Made by a program: the position numbers and the translations under genes. Positions 24,376-39,300 of a stretch of 64,000 nt of DNA are shown here, piece after piece. Source of the DNA: Syngnathus acus (taxonomy: Eukaryota > Chordata > Actinopteri > Syngnathiformes > Syngnathidae); the NCBI RefSeq assembly GCF_901709675.1, contig NC_051097.1:8842039-8906038 (forward strand). The letters run 5' to 3'. Every line of letters begins with the position of its first letter. Within the stretch, counting starts at the first letter, position 1. The notes beneath the pieces are model-generated. The model was not told the DNA's origin. It saw only the letters and a list, made by a program, of their open reading frames with translations, and ran no database searches.

Positions 24376-27300
24376 GTAAGTTACTACAGATGACTTTTTT
24401 TTTTTTCTGCACCAATAACCTGCAAGCATCCTTATTGAATTCATCAACAAAATATCTGTGAATGTTATCATGCCCACTGCAGCCAAATGATCATGCTGTA
24501 AAAAAAAAAAAACGTTTGGTGAGCCTCTTCCAGGTCTTTTTGAAGGAAACAGAAATAATCATCCATCCATCATTTATACGACTTGTACTCAGCAAACTTT
24601 GATCAAGAGGCTGTTTACACCCAGGATTGGTCGCCGGTCAATCACGGGTCACATTCAATCTCACATTCACACCTATTGACAATCAGTCAATTCAGTGAAA
24701 CCTCAGAACTGCGAGGCGGCGAAACACTCATCCATGACAAATAAATGAAAAGGGATCTGTCCATCTTTCCCGACAGCATCCGTCGTCGATAATAAGAGGA
24801 GCTCACTGTCACAGACGTCAGCCCACCAAGCAGGCGAGATTATGACATCAAGGCTTTTCTCACTCGTGCAAATTGCAACGAGAACTTCCCGTTTGACTGC
24901 TTGTGAAGCTAAACGTCAAGCGGGTGACTTATCCGCTGTTAGAAAACGTATTAATTGTCCTTTAAATCCGCAAATACTGACATAAGCAGCACGCAGGTGC
25001 TCGTAGTCCAAAACGTGGAGGATTTGAACTTCTTCAACACAGCACAATCTACGCTTCTCATCCCTGCTAGTCTTTCAGTTTTGGGATTCAAGCCAAGCTC
25101 TAATGTTTTTCCTGTACTTTTAATGGATTTTCTGTTGGTTCTCTCCAACACTAAATTGTTAATTGGTTGCAAATTTCAGAATGAATTCTTTGTGTCTGCC
25201 TCATTAGCGTAGCTGGTTAGCTTGAGGCAATCGCATCTGACTATAGGGTAGAACAGAGTCTGTTAACTATTTTTATCTGTCTGAATTGGTTGCACTAGAT
25301 CATTTAACAAAACCTCTTCTGCATGGAAATAAGAAAATAAATATGCTGCTGCGGTCTCTGATGGTGTCATGCTTCAATCGCCTGACTTCTGTTCCCAATT
25401 AGTGACTGAATGTCTATCTCCACAGTAGATGTGCTCATTAATGACTGGCGAGGGATGTTGACGTCCTTGTGCCTATAATCAGCTAGCATAGACTCCGGAA
25501 AATAAAAGCGTGGACCAATTGTATTTGAAAATTGAACTTCCACTGCATTGTTTGTTACATTTCGAAAATGCACAAGTTTGCTTTGGTTTAATGGCTCAGG
25601 CAGCATTTTCGGAACAGACTCTAGCAGTTTTTTCCTTTGAGTATTGAGCTGAACTGAAATGCACCCAGTCGGCCCAAACTGTAGTATTGTTTTTTTTTTG
25701 TGTGTGTGTGTGTTCAACAGAGGAGCTTTGAGGTTTGGAATTAAAGGTAGAAAGTTGCTGGTAAACTTTTCAAGTGATCCCGCTGCTGTTAAATAATCTT
25801 TGGTTTTCAAGTTTCTGACAAAATGTCAAATTGTGACAAAGACATGGAAGTGTAACTTTCATCGGTTGTCCCTGTTATGTGGTTAGTGTTTTTTTTTCTT
25901 CTTCTGCGGGCCGCTTGGAAGGTTTAATATTTCATATTTGTCTGAAAACTCTCTCTGGGAAAAAAAAAAGCACGGAAATAATTGATGGTATTCCCTCTGG
26001 GGCTCAATTTAGTTGGAATGAATGTGAATTTTAAAGACTTCTAGAAATTAATCGATTAATCGACAACTATTCGAATTGAGTAATCATTTACGGACAATTT
26101 TTTAACTAAACTTTTCTAAATACTCTGTTAGCCTCTCAACAATCATGAAAATTCGAATGCAACATCCAAAACTTTTTTCCAATAGATGCTCAAAAACACG
26201 ATAAAAAACAGATTTCCAGTCAGATTTTGCTCATTTCCAAATTGTATGACCGCAATATATTAGCCTACGTCTTAATCTGCTGTTCGTTTCTTTCCCCGAC
26301 TTGTGTGCCCTCTCATCTCTCAGCATTTTAATTCCAATTTCAAGTTCATTAGCGATAGTGAACATCATTTAACCGAGACAAATAATCAGTGTGATCAGCC
26401 CGGGATATTTCTGAGTTGGCCACACGGTACAAGAGGGAACCGGAGGACATTGCCACACTTTCCCACCACACCAAATTGATCAGATCAAGTACTTACGACG
26501 TACGCACGTGGGCGTCCTAACTGCCCAAGAATATAAAAAGCACTTAATCACAAAATAATCATTCCATCATATGTATGATGACTCCTTTATATGTTTGCAC
26601 ACCCACGCCGTGATCTTGGTGTCCATAACAACCACATGGCGCGCACTCCACAGCTCACATCAACGGTATTATTGCTCTGCTGCTCTCCGCCGTGATATAC
26701 TGTGTAGCCGCAGCGCGCCGATGTGCAGTTTCAGCACTTGAGTCATAACACCTAAAACACAATACGCTTTTGCTTTGTGCTCATCGGCTTATTTTCCCCA
26801 GGAGGACTCTTTCTTCCCCCCCCCCCCACCCCCCACCCCGCTCTCCTACTGAAGTAACTGAAGAAGTTCCCAAAGGATCCACACACCTGAATGAGCAGCA
26901 TTCCTGTTGACACGCAAGAATGACACAAGTAGATCGGAGGATGAAATGACGTCATATACCGCTCCCTGTAGAAATGAATAATTAGGTAGCTGATCTCCAG
27001 ACACATTTGTATCGTTTCCCAACAGTCACGTTTGACTCCATTTGAGCCATCGATTCATTGAATGAATTGTTTCTTTTTAACGCCATGGAAGAATCTCTGT
27101 CTGAATATTAATCAATATGGAGCAGATTTATGATCCCAGATGATGTAACGGATGTTTGTGCAGATCTCACGGCTCTGAGATGATGTCACGTTGAATAATT
27201 TGGTATTTGGATATCCTACTGAAAATTGAATTGAATAATGAATACAGGATTAGGATAAAAAAAATCTATTTTTGCTTGGCTAAAGAAGAATTAAGCTCAC

Positions 27301-30300
27301 GCCAATCTAGGACTTGCTTAGCGGCTAGCTGCTAACGCTAAGGTCACCGCTAAAGGCCGGCAACAAGTGCCATGAAATACAATGTCAACTTGATTTCAGG
27401 ACGACGTGTTGTTGACATCGGCGCAAATTTTGAGTTATGTTACGTTCGCTAATCCATCTCTCAGTTTGCAAATGGAATCTTTTTGAACACCAAGCAAGTT
27501 TTTGAGGTCTTTATTGTCTATGGCACTGTGACATGAGCCGGACGCCTTGCTGGGAAGCTAGCACACAGTCTGTCACAGGAAGCGCTTCTTCTGAAATCTC
27601 ACTGTGTGGTTCTTTCTTCAATTATTCTCTGTCATGTTTCAAGCTGGAGGAAATAAAAAGAATGACCTTCGTCTTGTTTGCCAAAATTCAGTTCTCTTAA
27701 ATTCTCTTCACTGAGACATTCTGGTTCCTATGGAAGCTTCTTAATGAAAGACAGCTAGCCTTGTGTTGTCAAACCATTGTCATACTTTTTATTGTCTTAA
27801 GAAAGAAAAATCTAACTGTGACCCTTACCCATGTGTCAATGTAGACTGTACTGTTTTATGTTTTTATGCAATATCGTCGTTGGAATTCCGACGTAGTTAC
27901 GGCCATCTTAAAATATTTACTAAAATACGATCACCTTGACATTAATATCCTTCTACGCTTCATGATTTTTTTCTAATATTCAACAAAGACAAATAGTGCC
28001 GTAAAGTCAAGGAGAGGAAATCGGTTTGGTTTAAAGTTGTGACTCATGGCTCACCGGCGAGAAATGTACAATCAATCTGACTGTCGACCAGTCAAAATAA
28101 AATGACCACTTGGCGGAATACAGATTCTCTTTCCCCGCTTAAGAATCATACCCTACAACTTGGCATTCCAGATGTGTTATTTGGCAATTGATCGGCTGAA
28201 AGTAAAATATCCCGCTCTTAACACCTCAACTGTTTTACTCCATCAGGTGAATCATTTACACCGAAAGACTCTTCAGATTCAGTTAGTATCTTTGATTCAT
28301 GGCATTTACTTCAAGTCGATACCACTTCGGTCTGTTTCCCCGCGCATTCCTGTGTTATTAATTCTTCATCCCTTAGTAAGCAATGCTAGCGCACAAAATC
28401 AAAAATCATCATTTAGTTTTGTTTCCGAACGGGACGAGAGTTTTAATGATTTAATTTCTGTACAACTGGTGTTCATCTGCTCCTTCTACCTCCTTCTCCT
28501 CACGTAGGAGGCTTTCTTAGACTGGCCCATCATGGTCTGTCTGATTACACCCAAAGGCCCGAGGATAGAAGGAGGCTCAGCGAGAAAATTGGATGTAGTG
28601 AAAGTCCAGGAGAAGTACTGAGAGGGGATTGGTGTTATGAAATAACAAAGGGTCAAGTAAAAAATATGCAAAATGAAGACGGTGAAAAAAAACTCCATCC
28701 CAGAAGTGCCGAATAAAACATTTTGTAATCCGGTGCATTTGAAGCACACGTTTCATTTCATGTTATTCAGTATAAGTAAAAACTGTAATTTAGCTCTATA
28801 GATTTAAATAAAATCGTGTGGAGGCACGAAATAGGAATTGAACACCTGCACTGTAAATCCAGCCTGTGAGTTCAAGAAGGTTGTAATGAGGAAGAAGAAG
28901 AAAAAAAAGAATAAGGGTTTCCTCTCAGCTGCATATGATTTCCCAATTCTCTCATTCATTCTTGGCCATTTCATGACTTACGGCAACTGCGACTTGGAAA
29001 CAAGCTGGCAAGCTCTCAGCCTTTCCAAGTAATAACCCCCCAAATCAAGTCCATGTGGCCTTCCTATTTTAAGTGAGGCCCAGTCATACCTCAAGATGAA
29101 GGCTAGCAATGCCATTCAGAGAACCCGATCTCGTAATTACAGCCGTCGCTTGAGGTTTGCCGCCTGCGTATTCACGTTGGAGTCAAATAGTCCAAAAGGC
29201 TCACCGAGCAAACTGAATCCACCGCAAAGCCAAGCCGACCGGGTTCCTCTTGAAGTTTTTGCCTTTGGAGGCACGCTGAGTTCAAATTCAAAGCGTTGTT
29301 GGCTTGTTATCTTTAAAAACAAAATAGCATCGTTGCCTGGAGTAACACGCATAGCTGATTTTGTCCTCCGGCAAGAGTGACGGGAACCCGACGTGCTTCT
29401 TAACTCAAATAAAAAGACGCACACTTTGAATTTTTTTAACCAATAGCGCTTGCAGAATGAGAAAACAATGCTCTCAGAATGTGAACATGTTTTTGTTTCT
29501 ATCTGAAAGCAAGAAAGTAAAATAATTTGCTGTTAGACTCACCGTATTTACTGAAAATGGGCCAGGGCCTTTTTGTCCGTCCAGTAATTTGGGTCGGCTA
29601 TATTTGCCTCAAACATGTCCTCGGCCGCTGAGAGCGCGACACAGATTTCGAATCGCTGCTGACTGATCACAAGTAATAACCATGAAACAGAGGCGTAGCC
29701 AGGAATTTTTCCAGTAGGGGCGCACGCTCACAGGAAAAAAAATCGAACATCACCCACGCCGTTCGCTGATCGCTAAAACAACATCCGGGTCCGGGAGGCA
29801 AACGGTGAATGGATAACATCGCGCACATAGAATAGCGCAAGCACATTCGCGCAAGACCGAAAGAAAAAAACGGCATGAAAATGAAGAATCGAAAAAGCTC
29901 GATTTTTTTTATTTTTTTTTCAACCGGGGCGCAGGGAGTCCTAACCGGGGCGCCGCCCCGGCTCGCCCCGGCTTGGCTACGCCTCTGCCATGAAAGAATA
30001 TAATCAGATGTAATCAAGGCATAAAAACCGACATAGAAAAGAGAAAACAAATCAGAGCAACACAAATGACTTTCCATTCTCAATTGTATCTTGACGTGCT
30101 TGTGGTATGAATTGGCTAATTGGTTGTTTTTTTGTTCCCCCTTTAATTGGGGACATTCTGGAGACTTATTACACACAATGTGTGTTCTACAAGAGCAATT
30201 TAATGATCTCACATCAACAACGAGCAGCCATGAAGAAGCCACAAATGAACGTCTCCTTTCATCCTGTCACATTTTGTTTTATTTTCCGAGAACGTTCTTG

Positions 30301-33300
30301 CTAGAGGGAACAACCCTTTCGCTTACTTTATGCTAGCTAACTCTCCTGAGATCTTTGCTTTGGCTTGAGTTGCATATTTCAAAACCCAAATCGAGTCTGA
30401 GGAGGTTACCTTACGCAACCTCAAGCCTTTAGGCAATCTGGGAACCCGACACGATAATGTCACCGTGTTTTAACTTTTCAATGTTGAGTTTCTGTGCGAT
30501 CGATAGCGCAGTTAAAGGGCTAGCGAGAAAAGGTGTTTAATTATTTCCTGTTTTTAGTGAGCCTCAAATAAACTGAAATGTCTAGCAAACAAACTTAGTC
30601 ATCGGTTTGGACGAGAACCGACAGCATCAGCTTTTGTTTGCGCATGCCTAATTTCATTCTTGTCTGAATTGAAGCAGCAGGCCTTGGCGTCGACAAAATC
30701 AACATTTGTAGAAAGTTGTCAATATATAATTTCCATTGAGAATTGCCGCCTCAAAGGTTTATAATCTGGACCTGGCTGGATTTAGAACAACGGGGTGGGG
30801 GGGACGTACACGTTTGATGTTTTGAACGGAAAACATATCGTAATCATTTTTTTATCTAAATTGATTTGTGTGTTGGGGCCAAAGAAGAAAAACCTACATC
30901 TGAGGCATCCCAAAGCGCCGGCTGCCAGCCAAAGCTGAGTTTATACATCTCTGTGTCGATTTATCTTCTGCAACATGATGAAATGGTGTTTAGAGGGCGG
31001 ACGGAGGAACTCTGACATAGTTATTAACTGATGATTAACAGCCAATCTGCTTCTTTTCTATTTTTTTCAATGTAGTTCTTCCAAGAACCTCTTAATACCT
31101 CTTGACCAGAACATTCTAAAATACTTAATGGGCTATTCAAATTGCAATAATACATCTGATTACATTTATGTTTCTTTTTATTTTATTTTTTATTTGTATT
31201 CATTTATTTCACCCTACAGCGCTTGATGTCACATGCTTTAATATGGATTTTTTTTTCTCCACAAGTTGAAATGGCCACATTTTTTGTTGTTGTATGGTGA
31301 AAAAGCAAAGACTACCAAACTAGGTCAAAGAAAGATCAAATATTCCTGCAACACACCTAGTATCCACTTTACATATCCACCTGGAGTTGGGGGAATTTTT
31401 CTACACTGTACAGGCAACCGTGGAACTTGCATTAAGTCAGGACTGTTTTCTTTAGAGATTTTCACATTTGTGCAATATTTGGTCACTCTACATCCCTCGT
31501 TCACCCCCAAAAAACAATGTCAAGAATTTCATCCAAATATGACTTATGTTACTATTACGACTCTGCTGAGAGTCTCAAGTGAAAGGGCAATTTATGTTTT
31601 TTAATTAACATCTTTTGAATCAAAATTGCCATAAAAAGAGCTTTGATCAAACAGCCATGATCCGCATATTTACAAAGAAGCTACAAGTCGGTTTATTCCT
31701 CAAGGTTCTCGGTAAAAATTAATTTACCGTTAGCACAAAGTGATTAACGCGTCACAGCCGTATTCCAGTTTTAGTTGGTGAAAGATTCACGCAGAAATAG
31801 AAAATGTTGACGCAAAATGAATTCAAACGGAGGTGGCTGGGACTGTGAATGGATTTTATTTTGGGGCTGGCATTTCTTATTTATGACCTTTTCTATTTAT
31901 TTCTTTGCAAAACAAATCCTTGACTCAGACAGCCCACGTGTTATTGACATTTGCTTTGACACATTAATTATTAGGGGCAGAGTGCTGGTGTCACCGTGCG
32001 TGTTCTAGCAGAACCTGTGGCAGAATGTGCTCCGTCTGTTCGGGGGAACATCGGCAGCAGGAGACAGTGGAAATGACAAGAACAGCAGCTGTTAACATAT
32101 GTAGCGACATTGAAACTTCAGACATCCACCACTGGGTCTGGGGAAAAAAAAAGTTTTCTTATGTTAAATAAAAGTTTTGATAATTGATTGTCGCTGTGGT
32201 ATTATATTAAACGTACATGTCAGAAGTGGAGGATTATGATTACCGGAATGGCAGCTGACTCCCCAGCATGCTAACCGCTATCTCGCCTTGAAGCTAATGT
32301 TAGTGTCGTTTTAGCTAACGCAAGCCAAGCTGTTTGGGCCATTAAGTAAAACAATTAATATAGCCGCCGCATATGATTAGCATGCAGGAAAAACAAGCAA
32401 ACAAAAACGAGACAGTCCACGAGTCATTCTGTTTCAAACCGAGCTATTGATCTTGACATCCAACATGGCCGACAAAATCCCTTTGATTAGCACAATGAAG
32501 CAATTTATTTTTAAAAAAAATAATAATAATTACTCTCATCACTTTCTGTATGTGTTAGAAAGTTGCAATTGGATTTTTAGGATTGTATTGTTCAAAGAAC
32601 AGCTGTGGTTAACAAAACCAACCTAATTATTTTATGTTTTTTCCGAGCTAGCATCTTGCGATGTTATTTGATCTTGTTCCTGTGATATTGAACATTCATT
32701 GTATTAAAAGACCTCAGGCTTTTTTTTGGCTTTACTTGTATTTCATGAAAACAGTCGTACATCTTCCAATCAATGAGTGTTAGGTTTTGCTTTTTTGCAA
32801 ATTACACTAGCTCAAGTTAATTTTTTTGGGAGGGCTACGGAATGGATATTCCTGTCACGATTGGGGTTACATATTAACGTTTTCATGAATCTCTGCACGA
32901 ACCAGTCGGCTGGAGTTTTTCAGTTTATTACAGCTGAATGTCAAGACGTTATCTCCGAGCCTCAGCTGTACTTTTGTTTGAGTTGAATAAGGTAAAAGGT
33001 ATTGCTGGAAAAAAAAAGTTGATGATGTCATCGTCAAAAAGCAGGCACACATGTGGTGTGCACGTCTGGTCACGGTCGAAAGGCTCCGGTTTCTAATCTT
33101 GCCCTTCCTTTGTGGCGTTTGGATGTTCTTCCCGTGCTCGTCTGAGTTTTCCCCGGGTTCTGTGTGTCACATTCACTGAAAAATGATTGCCCGTAATTGT
33201 GAAAAAGAAATTGACTTTTTTCTTTTAACTCATGTTTGATTGACCGACTTCCAGTCTCGTGTACCTTAGTGGGTCACCAGAATCCTTTGGTATGTTGACT

Positions 33301-36300
33301 ATCCCATAAATCTCAATAAGAACAAATGGCTTGGTATTTTTTTCACAGCAGATCATTTGTCATGTTTACGACTTCATTGTAGACAACCAAATTTTCTGTC
33401 CGCTAACGTAAAAACAAATTGTATTTGGTCGTAACATTTCCGCGGTAAATGCTTTTCCGAGCTAATGGCGACGGTAGCCTACCGACGTCTATCAACATCA
33501 CCGAGGACCTGCCGAGTTTGACCTTTGACCCCAATTCCCCGGCCGCCGCCGGCGTGTCGGATCGCGAGACGAGCAAACTCCCTCTGCGGCTCATTTTGTT
33601 CGATTGAACTCTCCATTCTTTAGCGTTGCCATGAGGCTGGCTTTTGCGAACGTGCGCTTGAAGGCTGTTGGAGAATCACTCGATCTACAGCGAGGCTGTC
33701 GTTATTGTTGTAGGTCCGCTCGAGCATTTCTCAGCCTTTCCTGCTAATTAAATCGCATATATCTTGACAGCTTGTGTCTTCCTGCAGGTGCACACAGCAC
33801 CTTTGGGTTTTTTTTTTTTCACCCCCCGCTACTCATCTTTGTCAGATAACTCCCTAGTGAAGTCACAATGGCTGCTCCTCACCTACCGGTTTGTGTTCTT
33901 TTTACAGCCTGCAGCTGCGGGTGACTCTAAATAGAACTTCTGTTTGTTTTGATGGCCTTTTTTTTTTTTTTGGAACTGATTTCTAGAGCCGCTGATAAAA
34001 GTTTTGGTGTGCTCCAGGCGAGGAGTGAAGACAAACAAGTAAACTGAGTAAAGTTTGAAAGGCTTATCGTGATGATAATGACTTTTGATTTGTTTGTTTT
34101 TTTGACAGACTTTCAGATATTTTAGCCTCCTTTGCGCACTCGACTTGTAACCAAACGTTGAATTCTATGTTTAGCTTGCTAGCTTGAGTCACTCTCTAAC
34201 CACTACATCTGTTTCCACAAAATGGAATTGTCACGCCATTGTCGAGCCACCCCACAATGATTCTGCGGCAGTTGCAAAATCATAAATGCTCGAGGAAGAA
34301 GAAAAAGAAGGCTTTGTGATTGTCACTTTCGGCTGTGTGGGCTGACGACACTTTTGTACAGCGCAACTAAATTGGCAACAGATTTTTGTGAGATGTAGAA
34401 AAGGAACTCTCAATTGATTATTATTAGTGTTATTATTATTGTTGTTGTTGTTGTTATTATTAGTATTATTATTAGTAGTATTATTATTGTTGTCTCACTT
34501 TTGTTTTACCCTTCATTAGGAAGTCCAATGCATGAAATCTTGAAGCGAAGAGACTCCCTTTTCGCTGTCCTTCACTTCCCTTCACACCGCTAACTCGTCT
34601 GTCACGCATAATCAGATGGCAAAGATGCAATTAGTTTCTACATCATGACATTAGCGCTGGTTAAAGACATTTCACATTTATATGCCGGTTAACAATGAAA
34701 TAAGATCCAGTGTTACACATCGAACGGTTAATGAAGTTTCATTCAGGCAATAGTGCATTTATTGGATTTTTTTTATTTTGTAAAAAAAAAAAAAAAGCTC
34801 ACAGTAGAAATGTCAGGTCATGTCAAAGCTACAAATTAAGCTGCCATTGTTTTAAATCCACGTGACGGCTGAAGTAAGCTTCTTTGTTTTGGAGTTATGC
34901 GCTAGTTTCTGGTTGTTTTATTACACTGGAGGGAAAAGTCAACTCAGGAAGCAGCCGCAGTTGAGAACGTACGTACAATCGTTAAAACTAATGTGGAACA
35001 AGCAAGGCCGTTTGCTTGACCTTTGCGTCCCTTTAAATAACACTTGTAAGCTATAAATAATGTTACAGAATGTATATTTTCCCTTTCAAGTTGAGGCTTT
35101 GAGGCGGGTATCCGTTCTCCCAACGTCATCTGAAAGAAAAATGAGCCCCTAGATTGAAATTAATAAGAAACAAATGACGGGGGGAATCAGATTACCTTTG
35201 AGATCAGATGCATTAAAAAATGAAGAACAAAAAAAAAACTCGTGGGCATACACTCAAAAGATAAGGATTATTTCCGATAGAGGATTGCATATGTGATAGC
35301 CGTGCGAAACTGTCAGGCAGCATGTTTGTGTGTGTACTTGTGTGTGTGTGTGTGTGTGTGTGTGGCTTATGGGATGAACGCAACAGCAGGGACGGCGGGC
35401 GGCCGTTACCCAATCCTTGTGTTTGCGGCGTTGGCCTGCTGCCGTGCCACATTCCCACCCATGGAGACCAAGAACTTCAAAGAACATTAAGACACCGATT
35501 CCCTGAGGGGAGCCGCCGAATTTTCTTTCTTTTAAAAACAAGCTCCAGTTACACTTGCACATGACCAACATGCTGACAGTTACTTCATGACATGCGACGT
35601 ATTTATAAAAATATTATTTTATTGCTGTGTGCAGATAATTTGCGCCAGTGCATTTAGCTTTTAGAGGTTGATGATATATCATGAGTATTTGAAAAAAATT
35701 TTCGTCACAAATGGTATTCTGATAGTTGTCGATTAATTTGATCATAGAAAAGTTGTCGATTAATCGATTGACAGCTCTTAGATGGGCATAACAATTGATC
35801 TGCTGTGATAACATGACCGCGTTCTGCTAGCATTAAAATTTGGGCTAGGCAGTAGTATTTGATAATCGAAAAGTTGACGATTAATCGATTCATTTGACAG
35901 CTCTGTGATTAAAATAAATGGGCAAAACAATTGATTTGCTGTGATAACATGACCGTGTTCTGCTAGCATGAAAATCTGGGCTGGGCAGTAGTGTCCAGTG
36001 TGAAGTAGAAAATTTTTATGGACATATTTATCATCCATGAGCTCATCTGCTCTCTTGCTTGTCCAACAAGCCGCAATCGTTTTGGAGAGCTCATCGTGAC
36101 TTCAACTGAAGCACCAGTGGCGGCTGAATATGAGTAGAGGTGAAAGGGCTGAGCTTCAGTGGACAGCTGAAGTTTTGGCAGAAGGTCAAAGTGTCCTTCA
36201 CTTGGAACGGAAACTGTGGGACTCCCTGCAGCTACAACATCAGGTTTTTTAGTTGGACCAAGACATCATGGGGTTAATCCTTAGTGTTGTCACTATGGGG

Positions 36301-39300
36301 TTTCTTTGTTGGTAAAGATCTCCAGATGTTTTAAAGGTTGCTTTCCATTTTGTGGACCTTGACATCATTTTTTTTTCTCATTTGAAAGACTCTGATGTAA
36401 GAGCTGACTCGTCATCTTTGCTCAATAGACGGACGGGCGCGCTCACCTAATGGCATTACATGTATTGGATCACATAGCCGTGTGTTTATTTCTATCATCA
36501 CAGCTTCCTCCATGAACATCCTTGGCGGCCTATAAGAGGATTGAACAAATGGTGTGCTCCATTAACCAGACACCTCCAGGTCACAGGGTTGAAGATCAAG
36601 AAAAGAAAGCCTGGCTTTCTCATTTCTTCCCGCCTTCGCCCGTCTTTTGTTGTCTCCTGCAACGCCTCAGTCAACAGACAGGAGCTGTGTCTCGACTCTC
36701 CGTGGAACCAGCTGTCTCTAAGCTGGGGATTAAATGATTCATTTACCAGCCGCATTTTAATCCTCTCTGTCACACACTTGCTAGGAGACACGGAGACCCG
36801 AGCGCGAGCACGTACTTCTTTTGTGGCTTCACGTAGGCTCGCAAAATTAAATTATGCCGGATGTATGCGCAATTAAGCAACGGCCTAGCGTGGCTACGGT
36901 GGAACCTCGGTGTGAAGTTTTACAACGAGGCAGTCGCGTGGTCCATTTTAGGAGCGTTTTATTTATTGTCTGATGAGTGATGCAGCAGGCGGGGGGGGGG
37001 GACGTGCCATCTGTGTGAAGCCGAGTACTTTTCAAATAGGGCAGATGACTATCACCGCATGTGAGGGACGGACAATAAAATCAAATCCTTAGCCTAAAAG
37101 CATAATTACCTAAGTCGTTTTAACTTAGCGTTACGAAAAAAGGCAATCTATTCATTCGTTCTCTACCAATGACGGCTATAGATGTAAAAAAAAAAAATCC
37201 AATTTAACTGAGCTTAAAGAAACGTTTTAATAGTCAAGATGAAAATTTATGATTGGTCCTTAAAATCCGTTTTTAACGCCGGTCCTGTGTTTGGTTTATA
37301 TTTGACAATCAAAAGCAGACGAAAAAGCAAAACATGTTTCTCTGAAATCTTACCAATGTGAGTGAGGTCGCACAGTATGACTACTTTTGTGAGATCTAAC
37401 TCGAAATAAAGTTGTTGCCCTAAGTGTTTATGTTTTCGAATCGCCTGACCTTCCGTACCGGGCTACTCACCTTTTTTGAGGCACCCGCATTCCGACTCCA
37501 GCAAACAAATCGCACACCACGGGAGAGGAAACCTCAAAAGCCCCTTGTGGTATAAACACACGCTTAAATGACTTCAACTGCACATGAAACATTTCAGCTC
37601 CAACATTGGATACAAAACAAAAGACCATTTTCTGATTTGAATCGATGAACTCGTGACCTCTTCCGAACCGCAAAACATCCCTCTCAAAACGTATCCCCAA
37701 GCAAAAATAAACTTGGCATAGATAACTTAGCATAAAAAATTCTTCCATTTCATATTGATCAAATCAAATATTTTATTTACAACCCCGATCGCTAATGCTC
37801 AAAAAACCGACTCCGCTTTCAATTTCCTATCGCCCTGTGTGGCTCGCCGCTATCCCAAGGCCGAGGATACTTGATGGCTTTAGGAGGGGGAAAATGCTAA
37901 TAATATATGGGACAGAGCAAAAAAAAAAAGAATGATTGCTCTTTTCACCTTAGGAGGAAATCTGACTTTTATGTGGTCCTCAGGGCCACAAACTCACATA
38001 TAGCAAGCGCCAGCCAGCCTCTCTCCACCACAGGGCAATTTTGCTCCATACTGTATGAAGTCTACTAAATGTCTGAAGATGAAAGAACCCTCTGCAGCCT
38101 TTCAAATGCAAGGTCTTGTGGTGCGCTGTTTAAAGGTTAAGGCCCACTTGAAACACTCCACCTAACCCCCAAGAATGTTTTCTTTCCCTCTTAATCAACC
38201 GCAGCGCTTAAAAAGAAGAGGCAGTCCTTAGCCAGGAAACTGACATATATGATTTAGCAGTCTTAAGAACAAAATTGACACTCCTGACAATCTGACTCAA
38301 CGAGAGAATATGAAAAAAAAAAAGCCAACTTGTGTGGCGTTTTTTTCAAGTTAGTTTCAAAATGGATTGCAGTACTTGGCTATAACCAGCAGAGGCACTG
38401 TTGAGTCAGTCAGCTGTGTTTGATTTGTTAATTTCCCCCCCATAGATGATCATTATTTGAATAGGGATGGGCGAGTATCGGTACTCTCGGTGGGGGTCGA
38501 TACCATTTTAAAATCGGGGAACTTTGAAGAATAGAAAACCATTGTTAATTTTATACAATTTTCCACCCGCCCACATGCTTCATTCTTGCAAGTTTAATTG
38601 TCTTTCTCACTCGTTACCACACATACACACACACACACACACACACGGAGTAAAGGAACATCTCTGATTAAGCGTGACCGCGGGGGTCAACATATGCCGT
38701 CAGTGTCATGCATACACACAACGGAGCGTGCCAGCGTCTCACTCGACAAAACGCTTTCACACAAAGTGTGGGATCCGGGCCAAAACAATCTATTCCAACA
38801 TTTACTAATGTTTTTAATGAAAAAATATTGCCCGCACTTAAAAGAAAACGCCTTTAGCGCAATCCAAGTTGTTGGCAGCATATACGGATTAAATTAGTCC
38901 AACATCAGTACATTTAGAAAAATGAAAATGTTTCTGTAGCAACAGTCTACTAACTGCACAGTAAGCCTCCGAGAGTTGTTGACATTTACGTTCTGGCCTT
39001 GGACTTGAAATGAAGTCGGCACCTTTGTGAGTTGAGAAAGATTGTGTTTAAAGTTGGGTTGTCGAAGGTCATTTCGGTGCAAACTTGGCGCCTAAATTGA
39101 GGCTTTTTCACTGCCAAGGATGACATAGCAACCCGAAATTGTTTTGTAAAGTGGAGCAGAACGCTTACCGATTACACAACAACCGATTGAAAGGGTTTTA
39201 CACTAACTAGCGTTAGCATCATTAGCATTTCTATGGGAAAGCACGGTAACTCGTGGCATGTGAATAATAGCCAGTTTGAAGGGCTTACAGCTGTTCGTTG

